A stretch of 64,000 bases of DNA from Ancylobacter lacus (GTDB taxonomy: Bacteria > Pseudomonadota > Alphaproteobacteria > Rhizobiales > Xanthobacteraceae), in the NCBI RefSeq assembly GCF_018390635.1, contig NZ_JAHBGE010000036.1, positions 32,317 to 96,316 of the forward strand, written 5' to 3'. The number at the start of each line of letters is the position of its first letter. Positions within the stretch are counted from its first letter, which is position 1. The translations under genes and the position numbers were made by a program. This document shows positions 44,258 through 52,425 of the stretch, piece by piece. The notes under the pieces are model-generated. The model ran no database searches. It had not been told where the DNA came from and saw only the letters and a program-made list of their open reading frames with translations.

Positions 44258-45739
44258 ATGCGCGCCTTCGCGTGGAAGATCCTCGTCGCGCTGGTCGCGC
44301 TGGCGCTGCTGGGCCTCGGGGCCTTCATCGGCATGCGGGTGCATTTCGCCCAGAGCGGCGACCCGCTGCAGCCCTGGCACACCTTCGTGCCGGAGGAGAT
44401 GAGCGTGGCGGAGCTGAACGCCGCCGACTGGGCCGGCTATCTCTCCACCGAGCAGCGCATCTTCGCCGACGTGCAGCGCGAGGTCGTGCAGAAGCTGGAC
44501 ACGCCCGAGGAGCGGGTACCGTTCAACCGCTACTTCTCCGGCAGCATCGTCTATCCCCCCAGCCTGACCCATGACTGGAACCGCTCCTACGAGCTGGAGC
44601 CGGCCGGCACGCCGGTGGGCGCGGTGGTGCTGCTGCACGGCCTGACCGACTCGCCCTACAGCCTGCGCCACGTCGCCCAGCGCTATGTCGAGGCCGGCTT
44701 CGTCGCGGTGGCGATCCGGCTGCCCGGCCACGGCACGGTGCCGGCCGGCCTCACCGGGGTGGAGTGGGAGGAATGGCTGGCCGCCACCCGGCTTGCGGTG
44801 CGCGAGGCCCGGGCCCGGATCGGCCGTGACAAGCCCTTGCACATCGTCGGCTTCTCCAATGGCGGGGCGCTGGCGCTGAAATACGCCCTCGACGCGCTGG
44901 AGGACCCCAGGCTGGCGCAGCCTGACCGGCTGGTGCTGATCTCGCCGATGATCGGCATCACCCGCTTCGCCCGCTTTGCCGGGCTGGCGGGGCTGCCGGC
45001 CTTCCTGCCCGCCTTCGCCAAGGCGGCGTGGCTGTCGGTGATCCCCGAGTTCAATCCGTTCAAATACAACTCTTTCCCGGTGAACGGGGCGCGGCAGTCC
45101 TACCGGCTGACGCAGGCGCTGCAGGAGAGCATCGCGGCCAGCGCCCGCGACGGCCGGCTCGCCCGGCTGCCGCCCACTCTGACCTTCCAGTCGGTGATGG
45201 ACTTCACCGTGTCCACCCGCGCCATCATCACCGCCTTCTACAACCAGCTTCCCGCCAATGGCAGCGAGCTGGTGCTGTTCGACATCAACCGCAACACCAA
45301 GCTCGGGCCGCTGCTGCGGGCCTCCTCGCAGGCGGCGCTCGGGCAGATGCTGCCGCCGACGCCGCGCCGCTTCCGCACCACCGTCATCGCCAATGCCCGG
45401 CCGGATGCCGCCGAGGTGGTGGAGCGCAGCACGCCGGCCGGCTCGTCCGAGGAAAGCGTGCGGCCGCTGGGGCTGACCTATCCCTCCGACGTCTATTCGC
45501 TCTCCCACGTCGCGCTGCCGTTTCCCCCGACGGATTCGCTCTATGGCTCGGACCCCGATCCGGCGGAGGATTTCGGCGTGCAGCTCGGCGCCATGGCGGT
45601 GCGGGGCGAGCGGGGGGCGCTGATCGTCAATCTCGACGCGCTGGTGCGGATGTCGTCCAACCCGTTCTTTTCCTACATGATCGGGCGGATCGGCGACGGG
45701 CTCCCCGCCCCGGCTCCGGCGCCGACCCCGGCGCCGTGA
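44258..45739 (+). CDS. Membrane-anchored alpha/beta hydrolase
   Basis: A 493-residue protein with an N-terminal uncleaved helix (KILVALVALALLGLGAFIGM), so the catalytic part probably faces the periplasm. The hydrolase core shows VVLLHGLTDSPYSLRH (oxyanion region), the nucleophile Ser in IVGFSNGGALALK and a late His in VYSLSHVALPFPP. A lid of ~100 residues lies between. It resembles carboxylesterases/lysophospholipases. The tail is Pro/Ala-rich. The ATG at 44258 has GAGGAGA. The substrate is unknown. Confidence 0.85.
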   Translation: MRAFAWKILVALVALALLGLGAFIGMRVHFAQSGDPLQPWHTFVPEEMSVAELNAADWAGYLSTEQRIFADVQREVVQKLDTPEERVPFNRYFSGSIVYPPSLTHDWNRSYELEPAGTPVGAVVLLHGLTDSPYSLRHVAQRYVEAGFVAVAIRLPGHGTVPAGLTGVEWEEWLAATRLAVREARARIGRDKPLHIVGFSNGGALALKYALDALEDPRLAQPDRLVLISPMIGITRFARFAGLAGLPAFLPAFAKAAWLSVIPEFNPFKYNSFPVNGARQSYRLTQALQESIAASARDGRLARLPPTLTFQSVMDFTVSTRAIITAFYNQLPANGSELVLFDINRNTKLGPLLRASSQAALGQMLPPTPRRFRTTVIANARPDAAEVVERSTPAGSSEESVRPLGLTYPSDVYSLSHVALPFPPTDSLYGSDPDPAEDFGVQLGAMAVRGERGALIVNLDALVRMSSNPFFSYMIGRIGDGLPAPAPAPTPAP

Positions 45740-45764
45740 CGCCCGCCCGCCGGGCGCGCGGGCG
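45740..45764. terminator. Hairpin between convergent hydrolase and gltS
   Basis: CGCCCGC (45740-45746) pairs with GCGGGCG (45758-45764) around an 11-base loop, filling the 42-base gap between convergent genes. No T-tract. Confidence 0.4.
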
Positions 45765-45781
45765 GATGCGGGCGGACGGCT

Positions 45782-47014
45782 TCACCCGGCGATGGCGCCG
45801 ATGACCGCGGCGTTGATGAGGTCGATGAAGAAGGCCGACACCAGCGGCAGGATGATGAAGGCCCGGGGCGCGGGGCCGTGCAGCTTGGTCACGGCGGTCA
45901 TGTTGGCGATGGCGGTGGGCGTCGCGCCGAGGCTGATGCCGGTGAAGCCGGCGGAGATCACCGCGGCGTCGTAGTTCCGGCCCATGGCGGGAAACACCAC
46001 CAGCAGGATGTAGAGGACCGCCGCCAGGGTCTGCGCCGCCAGCACCAGCGCGAGCGCGAGGCCGAGCCCGCCGATCGCCCAGAGCTGCATGCTCATCAGC
46101 GACATGGCGAGGAAGACGTTGAGCGAGAGATCGGAGATCAGCGCCAGCGCCCGGGTGCGGGTCGGCCAGGCGAGGCGGGGAAACAGCCGCGGCACGGTGT
46201 TGGTGATGAGGATGGCGACCAGCAGGCAGACCACGAAGGTCGGCAGCTTGAGGCCGAGCGCCTGAACGCTTTCCTCGATGCCGAGGCCGATCAGGATCGC
46301 CGCGTTCAGCACCACCAGCGTGCGCAGCAGGCTGACATGGCTGATGTCGTCCTTCACGCCCTCCGCCGCCAGCGTCGCCTTGGAGGGGGTGGAGAGCCCG
46401 ATCACCGGCGCCTCGGTCTCCGCCGGACCCGCCAGCGCGTTGCGGCGGATGAGAAAGCTCGCGATCGGGCCGCCGGCGAGGCTCGCCGCCACCAGGCCGA
46501 GGGTCGCCACCGCGATGCCGACTTCCAGCCCGTTGGTGACGCCGGTGCGGTCGGCGACCAGCGGCGCCCAGGCGATGGTGGTGCCGTGGCCGCCGATCAG
46601 CGCGGCCGAGCCGAGGAACACGGTGAGGCCCTGCGGCAGGCCGAGCAGCGCCACCCCGCCCGCGGCGATGGCGTTCTGGATCAGCAGGTAGGCCGCCGCC
46701 AGCACCAGCAGGATGGCGAGCGGCTTGCCGCCCGCGACGAGGTCGGACAGCTTGGCGTTGAGGCCGATGCCGGTGAAGAAATAGAGCAGCAGCATGTCCC
46801 GCGCCTCGAGCGCGAAGCGCACCTCGATGTCGAACGCCTCATAGGCGATCAGCGTGGCGGTGGCGGCGACCAGCCCGCCGGTGACCGCCTCCGGTATGTT
46901 GAAGCGGCGCAGCAGCGGGATCGCCCCGTTCAGCCCCGATCCGGTGAAGAACACCAGGATGGCGATGGTGAAGGTCGTCAGCCCCGACACCTCGACCGTG
47001 CTTATGTCCGTCAT
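45782..47014 (-). CDS. gltS: Sodium/glutamate symporter GltS
   Basis: A 410-residue membrane protein of about ten to twelve helices. It contains the family re-entrant loop motifs GSAALIGGHGTTIAWAP and VISAGFTGISLGATPTAIAN, which are the twin glycine-rich loops of ESS-family sodium-coupled glutamate carriers. Length is normal for GltS. The ATG at 47014 has GAGGGA ahead; the frame is open further upstream but in sequence without homology. It imports glutamate (or a close analogue) with sodium. No partner gene is adjacent. Confidence 0.92.
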   Translation of the reverse strand: MTDISTVEVSGLTTFTIAILVFFTGSGLNGAIPLLRRFNIPEAVTGGLVAATATLIAYEAFDIEVRFALEARDMLLLYFFTGIGLNAKLSDLVAGGKPLAILLVLAAAYLLIQNAIAAGGVALLGLPQGLTVFLGSAALIGGHGTTIAWAPLVADRTGVTNGLEVGIAVATLGLVAASLAGGPIASFLIRRNALAGPAETEAPVIGLSTPSKATLAAEGVKDDISHVSLLRTLVVLNAAILIGLGIEESVQALGLKLPTFVVCLLVAILITNTVPRLFPRLAWPTRTRALALISDLSLNVFLAMSLMSMQLWAIGGLGLALALVLAAQTLAAVLYILLVVFPAMGRNYDAAVISAGFTGISLGATPTAIANMTAVTKLHGPAPRAFIILPLVSAFFIDLINAAVIGAIAG

Positions 47015-47160
47015 CTGGTATCCCTCTCTGCCCCGATGGTTCCCTAGCACAGGAGGCCGCGCCGTGCGCCCCGTGCGGGAGGCGAGAAAATTTCGCCCGG
47101 CGGTGTCGGGGCGCGGGCGGGTGCGGCGTCCTTGGTGCGAGACTTCACCGGGAGGGGCCC

Positions 47161-47634
47161 ATGAGCATGCGTGCGACCATTCAGCCTTACCTCTATTTCG
47201 AAGGACGCTGCGAGGAGGCGATCGCGTTCTACGGCACCGCGCTCGGCGCGCGGGTCGAGGCGCTGATGCGCTTTTCCGATGCGCCGGCCGCCGCCTGCGG
47301 CGGTGAGGCGGGGGAAGCAGGGGCCAGCGACATGCCCCGCCCCGACCCCGCCGGGGTGATGCATGCCGAGCTGAGGATCGGGGAGGCGGTGCTGCTCTGT
47401 TCCGATGGCTTCGGCCGGGGCGAACCGCGCTTCGCCGGCTTCTCCCTCGCCCTGCTGCTGCCGGACGCCGCGGCGGTCGATGCCGCCTTCGCGGCGCTGG
47501 CGGAGGGCGGCGCCGGGGTGCTGCCGCCGCACGAGACCTTCTTCTCCCGCCGCTTCGCCATGGTGACGGACCGTTTCGGCGTGGGCTGGTCGCTCTGGAC
47601 CGCCGCGGCCGCCGCGGTGGGGGAGGCGGCGTGA
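47161..47634 (+). CDS. VOC-family (PhnB/glyoxalase-like) protein
   Basis: A 157-residue protein with the paired beta-alpha-beta modules of the vicinal-oxygen-chelate fold. It begins QPYLYFEGRCEEAIAFYGTA, the PhnB/YecM-like N-terminus, and ends FGVGWSLWT. PhnB-like members rarely have a known reaction. The short linker SDAPAAACGGEAGEAGASDM is unusual. Its TGA overlaps the ATG of the BNR-repeat gene (TGATG), so it leads a plus-strand run of five linked genes. Confidence 0.82.
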   Translation: MSMRATIQPYLYFEGRCEEAIAFYGTALGARVEALMRFSDAPAAACGGEAGEAGASDMPRPDPAGVMHAELRIGEAVLLCSDGFGRGEPRFAGFSLALLLPDAAAVDAAFAALAEGGAGVLPPHETFFSRRFAMVTDRFGVGWSLWTAAAAAVGEAA

Positions 47635-48725
47635 TGGCGGCCGAACTCGTCCTGCTGATCGGCACCCGGAAGGGTGCCTTCATCGCCCGCACCGATGCGG
47701 CCCGGCGAAGCTGGTCGATCGAGGGGCCGTTCTGCGAGACGTGGCCGGTGAACCATGTCGTCGCCGACGCCGAGGGGGTGATCTATGCCGGCGGCGGCAA
47801 TGAATGGTTCGGACCGGCCGTGTGGAAATCCCGCGATCTCGGCCGGAGCTGGACCCATTCCAGCGCCGGCCTCGCCTATGCCGCGGGGGAGGCGCCGGTG
47901 AAGGCGGTGTGGAGCCTCGCCGCCGGCGGGGGCGGGCTCTATGGCGGGGTCGAGCCGGCCGGCCTGTTCCACAGCGCCGATGGCGGCGAGAGCTGGCGCC
48001 AGGTCGAGGGGCTGCGGCGCCACCCCTCGCGGCCGGAATGGAATCCCGGCGGCGCCGGGCTCATCCTGCATTCGCTGGTGCTCGACCCGGAGGACCCGGC
48101 GGCGCTGTGGGTCGGCATCTCGGCGGCGGGCGTGTTCCACTCCGCCGATGGCGGGGAGAACTGGCAGGCCCGCAACCGCGGCACCCGCGCCGACTACAAT
48201 CCCGACGACCAGCGCTATCCCGAATTCGGCCAGTGCGTGCACTGCGTGGTGATGGCGCCGGGGCGGGGCCCGGACGGGCGGCGCCGGCTCTACCAGCAGA
48301 ACCACTGCGGCATGTACCGTTCCGACGATGGCGGCACCGGCTGGGCCAGCATCGAGGCGGGGCTGCCCTCCTCCTTCGGCTTTCCGGCGGCGGCGCACCC
48401 GCGCGATCCCGACACGCTGTTCCTGATCCCGCTCAACGGCGACACCGCCGGCCGCTACATGCCGGAGGCGAAGACGGCGGTGTGGCGCAGCCGCGACGGC
48501 GGGGCGAGCTGGCAGGCGCTGCGCGAGGGGCTGCCGCAGCAGGGCGCCTTCTTCAACGTGCTGCGGCAGGCCATGGCCACCGACACGCTGGAGCCGGCGG
48601 GGGTCTATTTCGGCACCAATTCCGGCGCGCTCTATGCCAGCCGCGACGAGGGCGAGAGCTGGCAGTGCCTCGCCAGCCACCTGCCGACCATCACCTCGGT
48701 CGAGACCGCGGTGATCGGGGGCTGA
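47634..48725 (+). CDS. BNR-repeat (sialidase/YVTN-like) beta-propeller protein
   Basis: A 363-residue beta-propeller. At least five Asp-box units are visible: KSRDLGRSWTH, HSADGGESWRQ, HSADGGENWQA, RSDDGGTGWAS, RSRDGGASWQA and SRDEGESWQ. No signal peptide is apparent, so it looks cytosolic, unlike secreted sialidases. It carries no clear catalytic Arg triad that I can identify; members of this branch are often labelled exo-alpha-sialidase or glycosyl hydrolase without evidence. The start ATG overlaps the VOC stop. A MoaD/ThiS-like gene follows. Confidence 0.82.
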   Translation: MAAELVLLIGTRKGAFIARTDAARRSWSIEGPFCETWPVNHVVADAEGVIYAGGGNEWFGPAVWKSRDLGRSWTHSSAGLAYAAGEAPVKAVWSLAAGGGGLYGGVEPAGLFHSADGGESWRQVEGLRRHPSRPEWNPGGAGLILHSLVLDPEDPAALWVGISAAGVFHSADGGENWQARNRGTRADYNPDDQRYPEFGQCVHCVVMAPGRGPDGRRRLYQQNHCGMYRSDDGGTGWASIEAGLPSSFGFPAAAHPRDPDTLFLIPLNGDTAGRYMPEAKTAVWRSRDGGASWQALREGLPQQGAFFNVLRQAMATDTLEPAGVYFGTNSGALYASRDEGESWQCLASHLPTITSVETAVIGG

Positions 48726-48832
48726 GGCCATGGGCGCGGGCGAGGGGCCGGTGGCGGAAAGCGGGCGGGAGGCATTATCCGCCGGGGTGGCCGCCGCGCC
48801 CGGCCCCGGCGGCAACCCGGGCGCCGGCGCTG

Positions 48833-49087
48833 GTGCGGCTGCCGGCGCCGCTGACGGCGCTGTTCCCCGGCGCGCCGCGCTGCCTCGAGCTGGAGGTGGC
48901 GACCGTCGCCGAGCTGATGGACCGGCTGGACGCGCGGTGGCCCGGCATGCGCGACCGGCTGTGCGACACCACCCCGGCCGTGCGCCGGCACATCAACGTC
49001 TTCGTCGCCGGCAGGCGGGCGCGGCTCGACACCGCTTTGCCGCCGGGGAGCGACGTCTTCATCATCACCGCGATCAGCGGGGGCTGA
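48833..49087 (+). CDS. MoaD/ThiS-family small protein
   Basis: An 84-residue ubiquitin-like protein. It begins with a beta strand (VRLPAPLTALFP) and continues with a DRLDARWPGMRDRL helix, and it ends DVFIITAISGG, the exposed C-terminal Gly-Gly of sulfur-carrier proteins. The start GTG at 48833 is the only sensible in-frame one; the upstream sequence 48726-48832 has no coding support in this frame and the ribosome site is weak. Nothing in the window is a MoeB/ThiF activator. The pairing with a BNR-repeat protein recurs in other genomes by memory, but its meaning is unknown. Confidence 0.72.
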   Translation: MRLPAPLTALFPGAPRCLELEVATVAELMDRLDARWPGMRDRLCDTTPAVRRHINVFVAGRRARLDTALPPGSDVFIITAISGG

Positions 49088-49123
49088 GCCGGCGCGGCAG
49101 GCGCCGCCGGGGGAGGGGGAACC

Positions 49124-49507
49124 ATGTATTACGCGCTGCTGTGCTACCATTCCGAGGATGTTGTGTGTTCCTGGACCCAGGAGGAGGACGCCGCCGTGAT
49201 GGCGCGCCTCGACGTGATCCAGCGCCGGCTGGTGAGGGAGGGCAAGCTCTCCTCCGCCGTGCGGCTGCTGCCCACCACCGCGGCCACCACGCTGCGCAAG
49301 GACCAGGACCCGCCGCTGGTGCTGGACGGGCCTTTCGCCGAGACCAAGGAGCAGCTTCTCGGCTTCTACATCCTCGACGTCGACGGCCTGAACGAGGCGC
49401 TCGACATCGCCCGCGAACTGGGCGGCGCCAATCCCGGCGGGGCCTATGAGATCCGCCCGGTGGGCTTCAGCTACGATGTCGGCGCGGGCGGGGGAGGGCC
49501 GGGATGA
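49124..49507 (+). CDS. YciI/DGPF-domain protein
   Basis: A 127-residue YCII-related protein. The N-terminus MYYALLCYHSEDVVCSWTQE and the motif VLDGPFAETKEQLLGFYIL with its DGPF are diagnostic. Such proteins are found beside ECF42-type sigma factors, as here: its TGA overlaps the ATG of the sigma gene (ATGA). The ferredoxin-like fold may sense a small molecule and control the sigma factor. A short Gly-rich tail follows. Confidence 0.9.
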   Translation: MYYALLCYHSEDVVCSWTQEEDAAVMARLDVIQRRLVREGKLSSAVRLLPTTAATTLRKDQDPPLVLDGPFAETKEQLLGFYILDVDGLNEALDIARELGGANPGGAYEIRPVGFSYDVGAGGGGPG

Positions 49508-50775
49508 GCGAGGACCCGCGCTGGCTGGATGTCGCGCTGGCCTCGGCCCGGCCGCAGGCGATGGCGGCGCTGCTGCGCTATTTCCGCGACCTCGACCTCG
49601 CCGAGGAAGCCTTTCAGGAAGCCTGCCTGCGGGCACTGCGAAGCTGGCCGGCCAATGGCCCGCCGCGCGATGCCGCGGCATGGCTCGCCTTCGTCGGCCG
49701 CAACGTCGCCATCGACGCGGTCCGCCGGCGCGCCCGGCTGGCGCCGCTGCCGCCGGAGGAGGCGCTCTCCGACCTCGGCGATGCCGAGACCGACCTCGCC
49801 GAGCGGCTCGACGGCGCGGACTACCGCGACGACGTGCTGCGGCTGCTCTTCGTGTGCTGCCATCCCGAGCTGCCGGCGACCCAGCAGATCGCGCTGGCGC
49901 TGCGCATCGTCTCCGGCCTTTCGGTCCGCCAGATCGCGCGTGCCTTCCTGGTCGGCGAGGCGGCGATGGAGCAGCGCATCACCCGCGCCAAGGCGCGCAT
50001 CGCGCAGGCCGGAGTGCCGTTCGAGACGCCCGGCCCGGCCGAGCGGGCCGAGCGCTTCGCGGCGGTCGCCGCGATGATCTACCTGCTGTTCAACGAGGGC
50101 TATTCCTCCGCCGGTCCGCCGCCTTCCGAGCGCGCCGGGCTCTGCGAGGAGGCGATCCGGCTGGCCCGGCTGCTGCTGCGGCTGTTTCCCGCCGAGCCGG
50201 AGATGATGGGGCTGGCGGCGCTGATGCTGCTGCAGCATTCCCGCGCCGCCGCCCGCTTCGACAATGAGGGGCAGCTCGTGCTGCTGGAGGCGCAGGACCG
50301 CCGCCGCTGGAACCGCGCCGCGATCGGCGAGGGGCTCGCCTTGCTCGACAAGGCGATGCGCCACGGCGCGCCCGGCCCCTACCAGCTTCAGGCCGCCATC
50401 GCCGCGCTGCATGCCCGTGCCGCCCGGCCGGAGGACACCGACTGGCGGCAGATCGAACGCATCTACGCCGCGCTGGAGCACATGCAGCCTTCGCCGGTGG
50501 TGACGCTCAACCGCGCGGTGGCGGTGGCGCGGGTCGAGGGGCCGCTGACCGCGCTGGCGCTCGTCGAGCCGCTCGGCGGTCGGCTCTCCGGCTATTTCCA
50601 TTTCCACGGCCTGCGCGGGGCGCTGCTGACCCAGCTCGGACGCCGCCTCGAGGCCCGCGACGCGTTCACCCGCGCCATCGCGCTGGCCGGCACGGCGGCG
50701 GAGGCCGCCCATATCCGCCAGCATCTGGACGCGCTCGCCGCCGATGCCGACGCCGCCGGCGAGCGGGCGGGATAG
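49504..50775 (+). CDS. ECF42-type sigma factor with C-terminal TPR-like extension
   Basis: A 423-residue sigma factor. Sigma-2 is at ~1-75 ([20 protein letters not shown], then [16 protein letters not shown] helix in [15 protein letters not shown]). Sigma-4 is at ~115-165 with [23 protein letters not shown]. The remaining ~250 residues are helical, TPR-like repeats ([20 protein letters not shown] and similar). That extension and the DGPF neighbour define the ECF42 group, which has no anti-sigma factor; the extension is thought to be required for activity. Target genes in this window are not evident. Confidence 0.9.
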   Translation: MSEDPRWLDVALASARPQAMAALLRYFRDLDLAEEAFQEACLRALRSWPANGPPRDAAAWLAFVGRNVAIDAVRRRARLAPLPPEEALSDLGDAETDLAERLDGADYRDDVLRLLFVCCHPELPATQQIALALRIVSGLSVRQIARAFLVGEAAMEQRITRAKARIAQAGVPFETPGPAERAERFAAVAAMIYLLFNEGYSSAGPPPSERAGLCEEAIRLARLLLRLFPAEPEMMGLAALMLLQHSRAAARFDNEGQLVLLEAQDRRRWNRAAIGEGLALLDKAMRHGAPGPYQLQAAIAALHARAARPEDTDWRQIERIYAALEHMQPSPVVTLNRAVAVARVEGPLTALALVEPLGGRLSGYFHFHGLRGALLTQLGRRLEARDAFTRAIALAGTAAEAAHIRQHLDALAADADAAGERAG

Positions 50776-50938
50776 GCGGCAGGACAGGGGCGCGATCCGG
50801 CCGGGCCGGCTCTCCGCCGCCCGGCGGCCGGGGCTGCGCAGGGAACCACGGCGGCGCTGCCGCATTCTCCCCCCGGACCCGCCGCGGCATCCCGTTCCTC
50901 CCATGCCGCCGCTTCCTCACGCTGGATGGGAGAGAGAC

Positions 50939-51427
50939 ATGCGCCAGCACCGCACCGAGAACGACACCACCTCGAACGCCAGCAAGGTGGCGATCGAGCT
51001 GCTCAACGCCAATCTGGCGGCCACCATCGATCTGGCGCTCGTCACCAAGCAGGCCCACTGGAACCTCAAGGGGCCGCAGTTCATCGCGGTCCACGAGATG
51101 CTGGACGGCTTCCGCTCCGGTCTCGACGAGCATGTCGACACCATGGCCGAGCGGGTGGCGCAGCTCGGCGGCACCGCGCTCGGCACGGTTCAGGTGGTGG
51201 CGGCGGCGAGCGAGCTGCCGCCTTACCCGCTCGACATCTACAGGGTGCACGACCACCTGAAGGCGCTGGCGGTGCGCTATGGCGCCGTCGCCAACCGGCT
51301 GCGCCGCTCCATCGGCGACGCCGACGAGGCCGGCGATCCCGACACCGCCGACATCTTCACCGCCGCCTCGCGCACGCTGGACAAGTCGCTCTGGTTCATC
51401 GAGGCCCATCTCCAGGAGCCGAACTGA
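50939..51427 (+). CDS. dps: Dps-family DNA protection/ferritin-like protein
   Basis: A 162-residue ferritin-like protein that stores iron and protects DNA under starvation and oxidative stress. The ferroxidase-site residues are in [20 protein letters not shown] and [17 protein letters not shown]. It forms a dodecamer. The ATG at 50939 follows a GGGAGAGA site. It stands alone ~160 bases after the sigma gene and is followed at once by a 15-bp perfect hairpin. Regulation by peroxide or stationary phase is likely from family, not visible here. Confidence 0.95.
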   Translation: MRQHRTENDTTSNASKVAIELLNANLAATIDLALVTKQAHWNLKGPQFIAVHEMLDGFRSGLDEHVDTMAERVAQLGGTALGTVQVVAAASELPPYPLDIYRVHDHLKALAVRYGAVANRLRRSIGDADEAGDPDTADIFTAASRTLDKSLWFIEAHLQEPN

Positions 51428-51431
51428 CGCC

Positions 51432-51468
51432 GACCGCCGCGTCCCGACGCGAGCGGGACGCGGCGGTC
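51432..51468 (+). terminator. 15-bp perfect hairpin after dps
   Basis: GACCGCCGCGTCCCG (51432-51446) and CGGGACGCGGCGGTC (51454-51468) pair perfectly around a seven-base loop, five bases after the dps stop. No T-tract follows, so it may act as a Rho-type barrier or an mRNA end stabiliser. Confidence 0.6.
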
Positions 51469-51573
51469 CCGTGCGCGGCGGCCAGCGCGCCGGAGCGCGA
51501 AAATCTTTCGTCCGGGTGTGATCCGAAGGCCGTGTGATAACGTTTGAAAAGTAACCGGAAATTTGTGCCCCTC

Positions 51574-51589
51574 TGCAAGATGGCTTGCA
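51574..51589. promoter_or_regulatory. Palindrome 1 upstream of the MarR-family gene
   Basis: TGCAAG and CTTGCA with a four-base spacer form a perfect inverted repeat centred 160 bases ahead of the MarR-type start. It fits a MarR-dimer operator and is probably an autoregulatory site. Confidence 0.55.
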
Positions 51590-51628
51590 ATTTGCTCCCC
51601 GCCTTGGCTTGATGCAGTTCATAGGCGA

Positions 51629-51639
51629 TGCAACTTGCA
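51629..51639. promoter_or_regulatory. Palindrome 2 upstream of the MarR-family gene
   Basis: TGCAA-C-TTGCA is a perfect inverted repeat centred at 51634, that is 52.5 bases (five helical turns) from palindrome 1, so both sites face the same side of the DNA. It shares the TGCAA/TTGCA half-site. Confidence 0.55.
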
Positions 51640-51741
51640 GAATCGCAGTCTCGGCAGAACAAAGAGGACGGTCGGCACTCCTCTCGCTCAGCGCGAGAAA
51701 CTTAGCCAATCCGAACATTTGGGGACGAAGGACTATCGCGC

Positions 51742-52314
51742 ATGGCACGCAAACTCGCCGAACAGGACGCCGGAGCGCCGCATCCGGGCGAGAGCGACTG
51801 GTCGTCGGCGGCGGCCTTTCCCGCACGTGCAATGGAAGGTGAGGGCGAACTTTCCGGCGTCACCCATCTCGAGGTGGCCCGGGTGATCGAGCGGGCGCAC
51901 CGCCGCTTCCTCGACCTGCTCCGCATGGACCTCATCCGCCTCGGGATGGACGACATCAGTCCCTCGCAGGTGATGCTGCTGTTCACCATCGGCAATGACG
52001 AGCTCTCGGTGCGCGACCTGCTGGAGCGCGGCCACTATCTCGGCTCCAACGCCTCCTACAACCTGAAGCAGCTTGTCGACGGCGGCTATGTCGACCGTTC
52101 CGCCTCGCCGCGCGACCGGCGTTCGGCACGGCTGCGGCTGACCGCCAAGGCGGTGAGCCTGTGCGAGGCGATCCGCAACGTGCACGACAATTTCCACCGG
52201 CAGACCGTTCGCGACGAAAGCGAGCTGCGCGACCTCACCACGGCCTTCAACGTGCTGCGGCGGCTGGAACTGTTCTGGACCTCCTCCCTGCGCTATGGCG
52301 GCGACGGCGCCTGA
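51742..52314 (+). CDS. MarR-family winged-helix regulator, LdtR-like
   Basis: A 190-residue regulator. The winged helix is at ~60-135 (LSVRDLLERGHYLGSNASYN recognition helix, then DRRSARLRLTAKA wing). Its LGSNASYNLKQLVDGGYVDR resembles LdtR of Rhizobiales/Liberibacter, which controls an L,D-transpeptidase gene and envelope stress; this match is from memory. The first ~30 residues are low-complexity, so a start at the ATG in MEGEGEL is possible, but the ATG at 51742 has a GAAGGA site. Two palindromes lie upstream. Confidence 0.78.
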   Translation: MARKLAEQDAGAPHPGESDWSSAAAFPARAMEGEGELSGVTHLEVARVIERAHRRFLDLLRMDLIRLGMDDISPSQVMLLFTIGNDELSVRDLLERGHYLGSNASYNLKQLVDGGYVDRSASPRDRRSARLRLTAKAVSLCEAIRNVHDNFHRQTVRDESELRDLTTAFNVLRRLELFWTSSLRYGGDGA

Positions 52315-52425
52315 CCTTCTCGGGCGACCGGCGAGGCAGGTCATCACCGCTGACGCCGTCCGGGGAGCGCGCCGTGAGGGGTTTGGGTTCGCGGAGTATC
52401 GGTTTCGCGGTCCGGGAGCCGGCGT

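Larger units (their letters stand above)
51428..51741. other. Intergenic region between dps and the MarR-family gene
   Basis: About 314 bases. It holds the dps hairpin (51432-51468) and, in an AT-richer block, two TGCAA/TTGCA palindromes (51574-51589 and 51629-51639). The rest shows no gene. Confidence 0.6.

Noticed and set aside
48730..48832. ATG at 48730 as start of the MoaD-like gene
   Set aside because: It is in a different reading frame from the MoaD-like sequence and gives a Gly/Ala-rich product without homology.
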